Positions 1 to 5,193 of a stretch of 6,418 bases of DNA are shown here, piece after piece. The first letter of the stretch is position 1. Each line of letters starts with the position of its first letter. The stretch spans positions 1-6,418 of the forward strand of contig JANQPW010000206.1 of assembly GCA_028285285.1 (NCBI GenBank), given 5' to 3'. The notes below the pieces were generated by a model. It worked only from the letters and a program-made list of their open reading frames with translations, was not told the origin of the DNA and ran no database searches. The translations under genes and the position numbers were made by a program. Source of the DNA: Silvanigrellales bacterium. GTDB lineage: Bacteria > Bdellovibrionota_B > Oligoflexia > Silvanigrellales > Silvanigrellaceae.

Positions 1-148
1 CCTGCAGCTCAATGATCATTTCAACCAGAACAAACGACTCGATGACGAGATTTCGCAACACGGTGTCTTCATTGATTTCGCTGACGTCTCTTTGAGTGAA
101 GTCAGCGATGGATCGAATGAGGCTTGACAGGTCAAGCTTCTGGGTCAT
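1..148 (-). CDS. Acyl carrier protein, divergent (N-terminal part, cut by left edge)
   Basis: The reading frame opens with ATG at 146-148 and stays open for 49 codons to the window edge, so the C-terminal part (about 30-40 residues for a typical ACP) is missing. The visible protein starts MTQKLDLSSLIRSIADF and ends in NLVIESFVLVEMIIELQ. That end matches the start of helix II of ACPs, where the usual DSL motif carries the phosphopantetheine serine. Here the motif reads Glu-Ser-Phe, with Ser38 as the predicted attachment site, followed by the acidic, hydrophobic helix typical of the family. A strong ribosome binding site (GAGGAGA, 155-161, 6 bases upstream) supports the start. The gene overlaps the end of the ferritin-like gene by 17 bases, which suggests coupled translation. 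It would carry an acyl or aminoacyl thioester in the cytoplasm for neighbouring enzymes. The family call rests on the motif and context; the substrate is unknown. Confidence 0.72.
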   Translation of the reverse strand, partial: MTQKLDLSSLIRSIADFTQRDVSEINEDTVLRNLVIESFVLVEMIIELQ

Positions 149-773
149 GGTCAGTCTCCTCGTTCAGTGAGTAGTCGTCACCAACCTGGAGACGGCTCTT
201 TTGGTGTTTCATAGGATCACAGCCCAGAATGTCGCGCATGCGTTCGTCATGCTCTTCAATCAAGGCAGCGTAAACTTCTTTATCTGCTTTCCAGTATTTC
301 TGAAGAGTTTTTTGGATTGTTTCTTTTCCATATTCGGGCTCCATGCGTTTGAGGGCTTGGCCAACCCATTCTATGTGCCACTTTTCGTCTTCCATGATTG
401 TTTGGATGGTCTTCGAGATTTCTGGACGGAGCCCTTCAATCTGCAGGTGAGTGCCGTACTGCCCAATCACACGACGTTCGAAGACTTGGGTGATGGCAAG
501 CACTTCCATCATATTGACGGGCATACCCGCTGCGTCAAGGTATCGTTCTTGGTAGTTGCTCTTGAGTTGGTCGGGTGTGTGGCCTAGTTCTTCAAGGCAG
601 CGAGTCCAATACCAAGCATGTTGGCTTTCATCGGCAAAGTGTTTGGTCATGTCTGCTCGAAGGCTTTCATCGCGCAGTACTTTGGCAAGTCTTCCAAAGA
701 ACAGAGCCCCACTGATCTCTGATGTGCGGTAGAAACTCAGAAGCCATTTTTCGTGGTCTGTGATTTTGTTCAT
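132..773 (-). CDS. Ferritin-like diiron protein, probable oxygenase/oxidase
   Basis: This is a 213-residue, mostly helical protein with a complete ferritin-like carboxylate-bridged diiron ligand pattern. Glu19 lies in helix 1, Glu49-x-x-His52 in helix 2 (FADESQHAWYW), Glu99 in helix 3 (QVFERRVIG) and Glu130-x-x-His133 in helix 4 (MEDEKWHIEWV). The two ExxH pairs and two single Glu residues are as expected for four-helix-bundle diiron enzymes, including cyanobacterial aldehyde-deformylating oxygenase, MiaE-type hydroxylases and rubrerythrin-like proteins. I see no extra rubredoxin or membrane segment. The last 30 or so residues are polar and probably a loose tail. The ATG overlaps the stop of the phosphopantetheinyl transferase gene (ATGA, 770-773), and GGGAAAGGGA lies at 781-790 upstream. 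Its place between a phosphopantetheinyl transferase and an ACP suggests oxidation of a carrier-bound or aldehyde intermediate, which is inference. Simple iron storage or a peroxidase role cannot be excluded. Confidence 0.72.
   Translation of the reverse strand: MNKITDHEKWLLSFYRTSEISGALFFGRLAKVLRDESLRADMTKHFADESQHAWYWTRCLEELGHTPDQLKSNYQERYLDAAGMPVNMMEVLAITQVFERRVIGQYGTHLQIEGLRPEISKTIQTIMEDEKWHIEWVGQALKRMEPEYGKETIQKTLQKYWKADKEVYAALIEEHDERMRDILGCDPMKHQKSRLQVGDDYSLNEETDHDPEA
155..161 (-). promoter_or_regulatory. Ribosome binding site of the second ACP
   Basis: GAGGAGA, one of the strongest Shine-Dalgarno matches in the window, lies 6 bases before the ATG at 148 and inside the 3' end of the ferritin-like gene. 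It is the main evidence that the open frame running off the left edge is a translated gene. Confidence 0.65.
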
Positions 774-1384
774 CGAGTGTTCCCTTTCCCATCATGAGTC
801 GCAATTGTGAGCCAGGTTGAGTTGTCGAGCCACAGCGATTGATAGCTGAGAATCAGACCGTCGCGTCGAGTGGCTTCACCTCTGAGTGAGCGGAGGTCTT
901 TGAGCTTGTAGTGACGGAGCCAAAGACCACCCGATGCATCTTTTCCACTTGAAGCCTTGTAAAGAGCCTCTTTCACAGTCCATAGCCGCACGAAGTCGCT
1001 ATCTTCTAGGCAGTGACTTTGGGCCATATCCCACTCTTCTGCTGTGAGGAACAAGCCGGCTAGGCGTGGGCAAACGTGGCGAAGAGACTCGGCATCAATG
1101 CCGAACCCTTCGCAGGGTTTGCGACAACTTGCTGCAATGGCCCGGCCCGCGTTGTAGGTTAAAGAAACCTTTTCCCAGTCGTGGGGAAGGCTGTGTGAGC
1201 CAAGGTCCTGGTGGTTTCTGCGTTCCCCTAGGCGCCGGAGAGCTTGTCTTCCTTTCAGCCATTGCTCACGGCGGTGGGAAAATGAAAGAGACGAGTACTG
1301 TGCGCGCTCAGCAGGGTTAAGGGCCTCCTTCGGGAGAGGAGCATCTGCGATGACGAGTTCAATTTCCTCTGGAATGGCGTTCAC
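770..1384 (-). CDS. 4'-phosphopantetheinyl transferase (Sfp/AcpT superfamily)
   Basis: This enzyme transfers the phosphopantetheine arm of CoA to the conserved serine of carrier proteins, here presumably the two ACPs of the operon. Numbered from the GTG start chosen here, both family signatures are visible: GFGIDAE at 93-99, whose Asp and Glu bind magnesium, and WTVKEALYK at 135-143, with the KEA core. An upstream RREQWLKGRQALRRL stretch (38-52) fits the CoA-binding N-terminal half. At about 204 residues it is the usual size for the Sfp-like two-lobed form. The segment normally reading S-H-S before the first signature is here S-L-T-Y-N (74-78), so the usual His is replaced by Tyr. The start is ambiguous. 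ATG at 1399 would give 209 residues with only a weak ribosome site. GTG at 1384 has GGGGGAG 6 bases upstream and a GTGA overlap with the preceding stop, so it is preferred. Confidence 0.88.
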   Translation of the reverse strand: MNAIPEEIELVIADAPLPKEALNPAERAQYSSLSFSHRREQWLKGRQALRRLGERRNHQDLGSHSLPHDWEKVSLTYNAGRAIAASCRKPCEGFGIDAESLRHVCPRLAGLFLTAEEWDMAQSHCLEDSDFVRLWTVKEALYKASSGKDASGGLWLRHYKLKDLRSLRGEATRRDGLILSYQSLWLDNSTWLTIATHDGKGNTR

Positions 1385-2484
1385 GACTTTCTCCCCCATC
1401 GGCTCGCTATGAGGCGTTGTAGGGTCTTTGAAAGCAGCTCCCCGGCATCGACCTGAGGGAAGCTCTCACCCAGAAGCGCCCGCGTGTTCGCATTTTCAAA
1501 GTCCTTTTCCACAAAGAGCTGGTTGGCAAAAGGTGTGACCGATTGCAGTGCCTCCGTCACCACACTTCCGCCAAACCCGCTCACTCCCTCGGAGAGAACA
1601 GAGAAGGCCTCTTGATCTACAAAAAGAGGACGCTTGACTTGACGCCTTGAAAAATCAGGGTCTTTTTCAAAGCTTTCGAACGCTAGTTGGATGAGTTGTC
1701 CAAGGGAAAGAGAGTCTTTCTTTTCATGGCAAACGTGGAAGATGCTTGGTGAGTCTTGTGTTGAGCCCTGGCTGCGATCAATTTGCGAAACGGCAAAGAG
1801 CGTTTGGGCGCAAAACTCTCCAGTAACAAGAAAAACCGGAGTGGACTCTTGACCAGGGACGAGAGACATGAGGCCGTAGTAGAGCAGTTTGAGAGTGTTG
1901 TGAACGGCATTCTGCTGCGTGAACCCACCGCTGTTGTTGTCGGCAATCACAGTTGCGGTTCGCACAAGAGACCACGGGAGTTCGCTGAAGTCTGTCATCA
2001 AAGCCGTCTCCGCCTCCCATTTTGAGCGTTCGTAGTGGTTGGCGAACGCCTCCTTGGGAAGAGGTGCTTCGGGAATACTACCGCTTTTGAGACCAGAGGC
2101 GTAAACGGTGCTCACATACACAAAGCTTTCAAGCTGAGGGCATTGACGACGTGCAAACTCAAACACTTTCAGGCTTCCGTCTCGGTTCACAAGGTTGGCC
2201 GTTGCTTCATCAATGTTGAAGCGAGTGTCGGCAGCGCAGTGAATGATGTGGGAAATGGTCGAAGGATCATCAACGCCACTGAGCGGGAGGTCATTCTCAA
2301 GCTCCCAATCGCACCACTGAACCCGCTCAGATCGCAGGTCAGGGTATGTCTCCAAAAGTGACTGCTGCCGATTTACTGCACCTCGCACTGGGAGCACGAG
2401 TCGTGCTTTTGTGTGGCGCAAGACCTTAAGAGCCGTTGCCGCACCCATGTAGCCGCTCGCACCTGTGATGAGAACGCGTTTCAT
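1381..2484 (-). CDS. Thioester reductase-like extended SDR (NAD(P)-dependent)
   Basis: This is a 367-residue Rossmann-fold protein of the extended short-chain dehydrogenase class. It begins MKRVLITGASGYMG, giving the glycine-rich nucleotide-binding motif GxxGxxG at residues 8-14. The HCAAD segment (about 82-86) and the FVYVSTVYASG strand (121-131, Ser/Thr at 125-126) follow. The catalytic Tyr-x-x-x-Lys is at 151-155 (NHYERSKWEAE). The STVYASG and HYERSKWEAE wording is typical of the thioester reductase/fatty acyl reductase (NAD_binding_4) group, which reduces carrier- or CoA-bound acyl thioesters to aldehydes or alcohols. A general sugar epimerase is less likely, because an ACP gene lies immediately upstream with an ATGA stop-start overlap (2481-2484). 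A longer ATG start at 2514 is open but would run further into the ACP gene. GGAGAGGG at 2488-2495 fits the 2484 start. No membrane segment is seen, so the protein is probably cytoplasmic. Confidence 0.8.
   Translation of the reverse strand: MKRVLITGASGYMGAATALKVLRHTKARLVLPVRGAVNRQQSLLETYPDLRSERVQWCDWELENDLPLSGVDDPSTISHIIHCAADTRFNIDEATANLVNRDGSLKVFEFARRQCPQLESFVYVSTVYASGLKSGSIPEAPLPKEAFANHYERSKWEAETALMTDFSELPWSLVRTATVIADNNSGGFTQQNAVHNTLKLLYYGLMSLVPGQESTPVFLVTGEFCAQTLFAVSQIDRSQGSTQDSPSIFHVCHEKKDSLSLGQLIQLAFESFEKDPDFSRRQVKRPLFVDQEAFSVLSEGVSGFGGSVVTEALQSVTPFANQLFVEKDFENANTRALLGESFPQVDAGELLSKTLQRLIASRWGRKS
1391..1397 (-). promoter_or_regulatory. Ribosome binding site favouring a GTG start for the phosphopantetheinyl transferase
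   Basis: GGGGGAG lies 6 bases before a GTG at 1384 whose last two bases and the next one form the TGA of the reductase gene (GTGA overlap). It sits just inside the alternative ATG frame at 1399, whose own upstream region is poor. The same kind of four-base overlap occurs at 2481-2484 and 770-773. Confidence 0.55.
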
Positions 2485-2750
2485 GAACCCTCTCCGTTGA
2501 GGAAGGAGCTGCATATGGCATCCACTGACTCAAATGCTTGTGGTTTGAGGGACGCGGGATCAATGGGTTCGTCACCTCGCAAATTTTCAATGAAGAGAAT
2601 GAGGTCCATGACCTGCATTGAACTGATGATTTTTTCTTTGATCAGGTTTGTGTCGGGTCGCAGGTCCTCAACATTCACCTTTGGGTTCTGTGCTGCGAGC
2701 CAGGTGAAGAGCTTCTGATGAAACTCACGGGTTTGTTGTGGCATCGTCAT
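2481..2750 (-). CDS. Acyl carrier protein
   Basis: This is a small, mainly helical protein of 89 residues, the usual size for a free-standing ACP or peptidyl carrier protein. The core reads DTNLIKEKIISSMQVMDL, continuing into LILFIENLRG. This aligns with the loop and helix II of carrier proteins, and Ser44 is the predicted phosphopantetheine attachment site. The usual Asp of DSL is Ser43 and the Leu is Met45. After helix II comes the expected loop (GDEPIDPASLKPQAFESVDAI), with Phe-x-x-x-x-x-Ile typical of the end of helix III. The chosen ATG at 2750 has AGGAGA 6 bases upstream (2757-2762). An ATG at 2774 would add eight residues and 24 more bases of overlap. The gene overlaps the end of the AurF-like gene by 26 bases and shares ATGA with the reductase gene. 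This places the carrier between an oxygenase and a reductase that may act on its cargo. Confidence 0.82.
   Translation of the reverse strand: MTMPQQTREFHQKLFTWLAAQNPKVNVEDLRPDTNLIKEKIISSMQVMDLILFIENLRGDEPIDPASLKPQAFESVDAICSSFLNGEGS
2488..2495 (-). promoter_or_regulatory. Ribosome binding site deciding the thioester reductase start
   Basis: GGAGAGGG on the minus strand precedes the ATG at 2484 by 3 bases, or 7 bases counted from its GGAG part. It sits within the last codons of the ACP gene and supports the 367-residue start over the longer frame from 2514. The Rossmann strand then begins at residue 2, as is usual in this family. Confidence 0.6.
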
Positions 2751-3624
2751 GGGATGTCTCCTGGAGAATGTCATTTTTATGGAGAAAACTGCGGAGCTTT
2801 TTGTTCACGCTCTTCCGGTGGGCCATAGCGGCAGGATCAGAGTACACGCTTTGAAAGATGTCGTAGGAGCTACCGAACTGCAGAGCGAGTCCTGCGTCTT
2901 TGTACATCTCTGGATTGTAGTATTCCTTCCAGGTTGATTCGATGTAGTTTGTGAGGGTTTTTCTAACCTTACTCAGCGTGGCTTCACCCCAGTCTTTGCT
3001 GTGCTGTTGCCATAGATCGAGAACCATTTGCCGACCAAAGGCAAGATGCCTCGCCTCGTCTTGATGGTGGAGGAGGTTGATGCGCCGCGATATTGGGTGA
3101 AGCCGCTCGTCGTTTCCTTGGAGGATATTGTAGTGGTCGGCTGTTTCTTCGAAGACCATCACCTTGGCGAAAAAGAGAAACTCCTCTTCTCCTGGTGCCC
3201 ATTCTTCTTGAGGGAAGACGACTTTTTTGTCGGCATAGACTTTTCCCGCAAACTTTTGGCAGAAGCGACCGAAATACTGCATGTGCTTGTTTTCTTCGTC
3301 AATGAAGTGGTGCAAGTAGTTTGTGATTGAAGGGTCTGCAGATTTGAAGAGACGATCTGTGAGCCCATGAACCAATGGAAGCTCTCCATTGATGTTCAGG
3401 CTATAAAAGTTCACAGCTTCCCAAAAACTGAGAGTCTTCAGTTGTTCCTCACTGAGCTTGGCGGCGAGTGGAGTGCCGTTTACGCTAAGGAGCTCCGGTG
3501 CTGTGAACCAATCCCTACCAATTTCCACCTCTTCGTTCCAGTCTATGGAATCAGCAGGGAAATTGTAGATTCTTGCTGAGAGGGAAGACATTCGCTCTGC
3601 GATATTTCGAATTTGTGTGCCCAT
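2725..3624 (-). CDS. AurF-like diiron oxygenase (p-aminobenzoate N-oxygenase family)
   Basis: This 299-residue helical protein carries the full seven-ligand diiron set known from AurF and CmlI. Glu81 is in NINGELPLVHG, Glu111 and His114 in DEENKHMQYF, Glu159 in VMVFEETADHY, and His186, Glu190 and His193 in LLHHQDEARHLAFG. The extra histidine four residues before the last Glu separates this family from ordinary ferritin-like proteins, and DEARHLAFGR is its best-known signature. Family members oxidise arylamines or other amines to hydroxylamine or nitro groups; some homologues act on other substrates. Length is slightly below the roughly 330 residues of AurF, with no obvious truncation. The start ATG follows the preceding stop by one base, and its ribosome site (AAAGGG, 3631-3636) lies inside the last codons of the ketoacyl synthase gene. 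It overlaps the downstream ACP gene, so the substrate may be ACP-bound. The exact reaction is not decided by sequence. Confidence 0.85.
   Translation of the reverse strand: MGTQIRNIAERMSSLSARIYNFPADSIDWNEEVEIGRDWFTAPELLSVNGTPLAAKLSEEQLKTLSFWEAVNFYSLNINGELPLVHGLTDRLFKSADPSITNYLHHFIDEENKHMQYFGRFCQKFAGKVYADKKVVFPQEEWAPGEEEFLFFAKVMVFEETADHYNILQGNDERLHPISRRINLLHHQDEARHLAFGRQMVLDLWQQHSKDWGEATLSKVRKTLTNYIESTWKEYYNPEMYKDAGLALQFGSSYDIFQSVYSDPAAMAHRKSVNKKLRSFLHKNDILQETSHDDATTNP
2757..2762 (-). promoter_or_regulatory. Ribosome binding site deciding the first ACP start
   Basis: AGGAGA on the minus strand lies 6 bases before the ATG at 2750. It lies inside the longer frame that opens at 2774, so it favours the shorter 89-residue ACP. 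A second in-frame ATG at 2744 is possible but sits further from the site. Confidence 0.65.
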
Positions 3625-3625
3625 T

Positions 3626-4585
3626 TTAAACCCTTTCTAGGAGCACGGCTTGCCAGTTGAGGCCATAGCCTGCCATTGTGAGCAGAATCTTGTCGCCGCT
3701 TTGAAGCTTTCCTGTGTCGGTGAGCTTTTTGAGGTTCACAATGTTGTCGGAACTAATGATGTGAGCGACTTCGGGCAGTGACTCAAGAAAGATCCGCTCC
3801 ATCGGTAACCCAAATATCCGCGAGAGAATGATCCACGCTTTGCGGTTTGTGTTTTGCGGAACGACCCATTGGATCTCTTTTGGAGAAATTTTTGCCTTCT
3901 TGAGGCAATCAACAATCACCTGATTGGTGTAGCTAAAGTAGTGTCCAACACTTTCGTCGTCGCTGGCCCGACACATGGCGCCGTTTGTCAACGCGGCAGT
4001 TGAAAGCAGTCGAAAACCGGATTCTTTCCGACTGACGGTGAAGGCACAAGCACCATCGGAAATGAGGTTGTAGGCCTGTTCATAAAGTGCATTTTCTGGA
4101 AAGCGATCTGCTGAGACGCAGAGAATTTGTTGTAGTTCTTCTTCAGTGTTGAGTAGCGCATGGGCGACTCGCATTGATCCCAAAACGCTCGTGCAGGCCT
4201 GCTGATTGAGACCAACAACGTTTGCCTGTTTGAGTTCGAAGTCGGCTTGTAAATGACTACCCGGGTATTCAAGGTGGTGTTTTACATCGCGGGTGCTTTC
4301 AAAATCGGTTTGTCGGCCCAAGTTGCCATTGAGTGTGAGGCAGGTTGAGTAAATGATGGTTCCGGTGTCTTGAAGGCGGTCTGCAATCTGAGTCACTGAT
4401 TGTTTGGCAAGATCGTAGGCAGTGGTGTTTACGCCCGCCACCCAGTGCTGGCGAAAACCCGCGTCAGTGAACGCTTCTGCGCCAGTGAGCGTGCGCCCCA
4501 GGGCCACAGCCGATTCTACGCTGTGAACCTCGTCTCCAAGACTGTAGGAGAGGTTGTCAATGTAAACATTCTGTGATGTTGTCAT
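3626..4585 (-). CDS. 3-oxoacyl-ACP synthase III (FabH)-like protein, atypical active site
   Basis: At 319 residues this matches the roughly 317 residues of FabH and shows the thiolase fold pattern. The nucleophile is Cys131 in GLNQQACTSVLGSMRVAHALL. A D-G-A segment (ISDGACAFTV, 175-184) and the C-terminal GDKILLTMAGYGLNWQAVLLE also fit KAS III. The region that normally reads PHQAN, holding the catalytic His, is Pro243-Gln-Asn-Thr-Asn, so that His is absent. The region normally holding GNTSAAS reads AHIISSDNIVNL, placing His275 at or next to the catalytic Asn position. KAS III relatives join acyl-CoA to malonyl-ACP, but several secondary-metabolism members instead transfer acyl groups to amines or alcohols. 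Either role would fit here. The start ATG lies 6 bases after the methyltransferase stop. Its ribosome site is weak (GGGGG, 4596-4600), so translation is probably coupled. The family call is firm, the reaction is not. Confidence 0.85.
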   Translation of the reverse strand: MTTSQNVYIDNLSYSLGDEVHSVESAVALGRTLTGAEAFTDAGFRQHWVAGVNTTAYDLAKQSVTQIADRLQDTGTIIYSTCLTLNGNLGRQTDFESTRDVKHHLEYPGSHLQADFELKQANVVGLNQQACTSVLGSMRVAHALLNTEEELQQILCVSADRFPENALYEQAYNLISDGACAFTVSRKESGFRLLSTAALTNGAMCRASDDESVGHYFSYTNQVIVDCLKKAKISPKEIQWVVPQNTNRKAWIILSRIFGLPMERIFLESLPEVAHIISSDNIVNLKKLTDTGKLQSGDKILLTMAGYGLNWQAVLLERV

Positions 4586-4591
4586 GGCCCA

Positions 4592-5170
4592 TCAACCCCC
4601 GAAGCCGTCCCACTTAGGAAAGAAACGTCCAGTCTTTGTCATGTATTCTTGGTATTCCGACCCGAACTCTGACTCGCTCAGTCGTTTTTCTTCCCGGGCT
4701 GCGGTTGTGTTCATAACAACGAAGCCCCACACCAGGTTCAGGAGGGTGAGCGGGCCCGGTGCAATAAGGAGTGTGGCGATCAAGCTCATGAGAAAACTCG
4801 TGTAGAAGGGATGGCGAAACTTAGCGTACGCTCCGTAGGTCACAATAGACTTTGGTGCGTCGTTTTCTTGGTGCCACAGTGCCAGCGGAACTCGATGAGT
4901 TCCGAGAGTCATTCCCATGAGAGCGAATGACCCCGCAAAAAGGGCAACGCCCAGCACGTCGAGCGGGAAATTCAGAAAATCGTGGTAGTCGAGTGCCTTA
5001 GGCAGAACACCGAGTTTTGCAAGAATCAAAAGGAGTGGAGCGAAAAAATAGGGTGAACCCGTCACGAACCACTTGAGGTTGAACTCGCCGTCTGAGCGGA
5101 AGAAGATCTTTGGCAAGATGGCAATAAGAATGAAGTTAAAAAGGCCTATAAAAAGAGTTGAGTTTTCCAT
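4592..5170 (-). CDS. Integral-membrane methyltransferase, isoprenylcysteine/phospholipid methyltransferase family
   Basis: This 192-residue protein is very hydrophobic, with likely membrane segments near residues 5-24, 38-55, 66-88 and one or two between about 123 and 155. The C-terminal half carries the family signature: GAYAKFRHPFYTS at 113-125, with the RHP motif that helps form the S-adenosylmethionine pocket. Then come Glu-Glu at 160-161 and EFGSEYQEYMTKTGRFFP at 168-185. Such enzymes methylate carboxylates, amines or thiols of lipid-like substrates at the inner membrane. The match is to the bacterial ICMT/PEMT-like superfamily (NnrU/isoprenylcysteine O-methyltransferase type) and does not identify the substrate. 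The ATG has AAGGA 6 bases upstream (5177-5181) and follows the ligase stop by 23 bases. Being inside the operon, it probably methylates a lipophilic intermediate or product of this pathway, which is inference. A general lipid or cell-envelope role remains possible. Confidence 0.8.
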   Translation of the reverse strand: MENSTLFIGLFNFILIAILPKIFFRSDGEFNLKWFVTGSPYFFAPLLLILAKLGVLPKALDYHDFLNFPLDVLGVALFAGSFALMGMTLGTHRVPLALWHQENDAPKSIVTYGAYAKFRHPFYTSFLMSLIATLLIAPGPLTLLNLVWGFVVMNTTAAREEKRLSESEFGSEYQEYMTKTGRFFPKWDGFGG

Positions 5171-5193
5171 TCCATTTCCTTCTCGTGTTTGGA

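Noticed and set aside
201..587. 128-codon open frame on the plus strand
   Set aside because: It lies wholly antisense to the ferritin-like gene, whose metal-ligand motifs are clear. Its translation shows no domain I recognise and no comparable ribosome site was noted, so it is a shadow frame.
1381..2514. Longer reductase form starting at ATG 2514
   Set aside because: It adds ten residues before the Rossmann strand and deepens the overlap with the ACP gene. The ATG at 2484 has a good ribosome site and an ATGA overlap.
2481..2774. Longer ACP form starting at ATG 2774
   Set aside because: The extra residues (MTFSRRHP) do not look like ACP sequence, and the AGGAGA site at 2757-2762 sits inside this extension at ideal distance for the ATG at 2750.
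132..3624. The two diiron genes as a tandem duplication
   Set aside because: They differ in length, ligand number (six against seven) and spacing, with no shared stretches beyond the general ExxH pattern, so recent duplication is not supported.
4586..5193. Possible terminator or promoter in the gaps around the methyltransferase gene
   Set aside because: The gaps are only 6 and 23 bases. The 23-base gap holds a ribosome site but no hairpin with a T-run and no recognisable promoter boxes.
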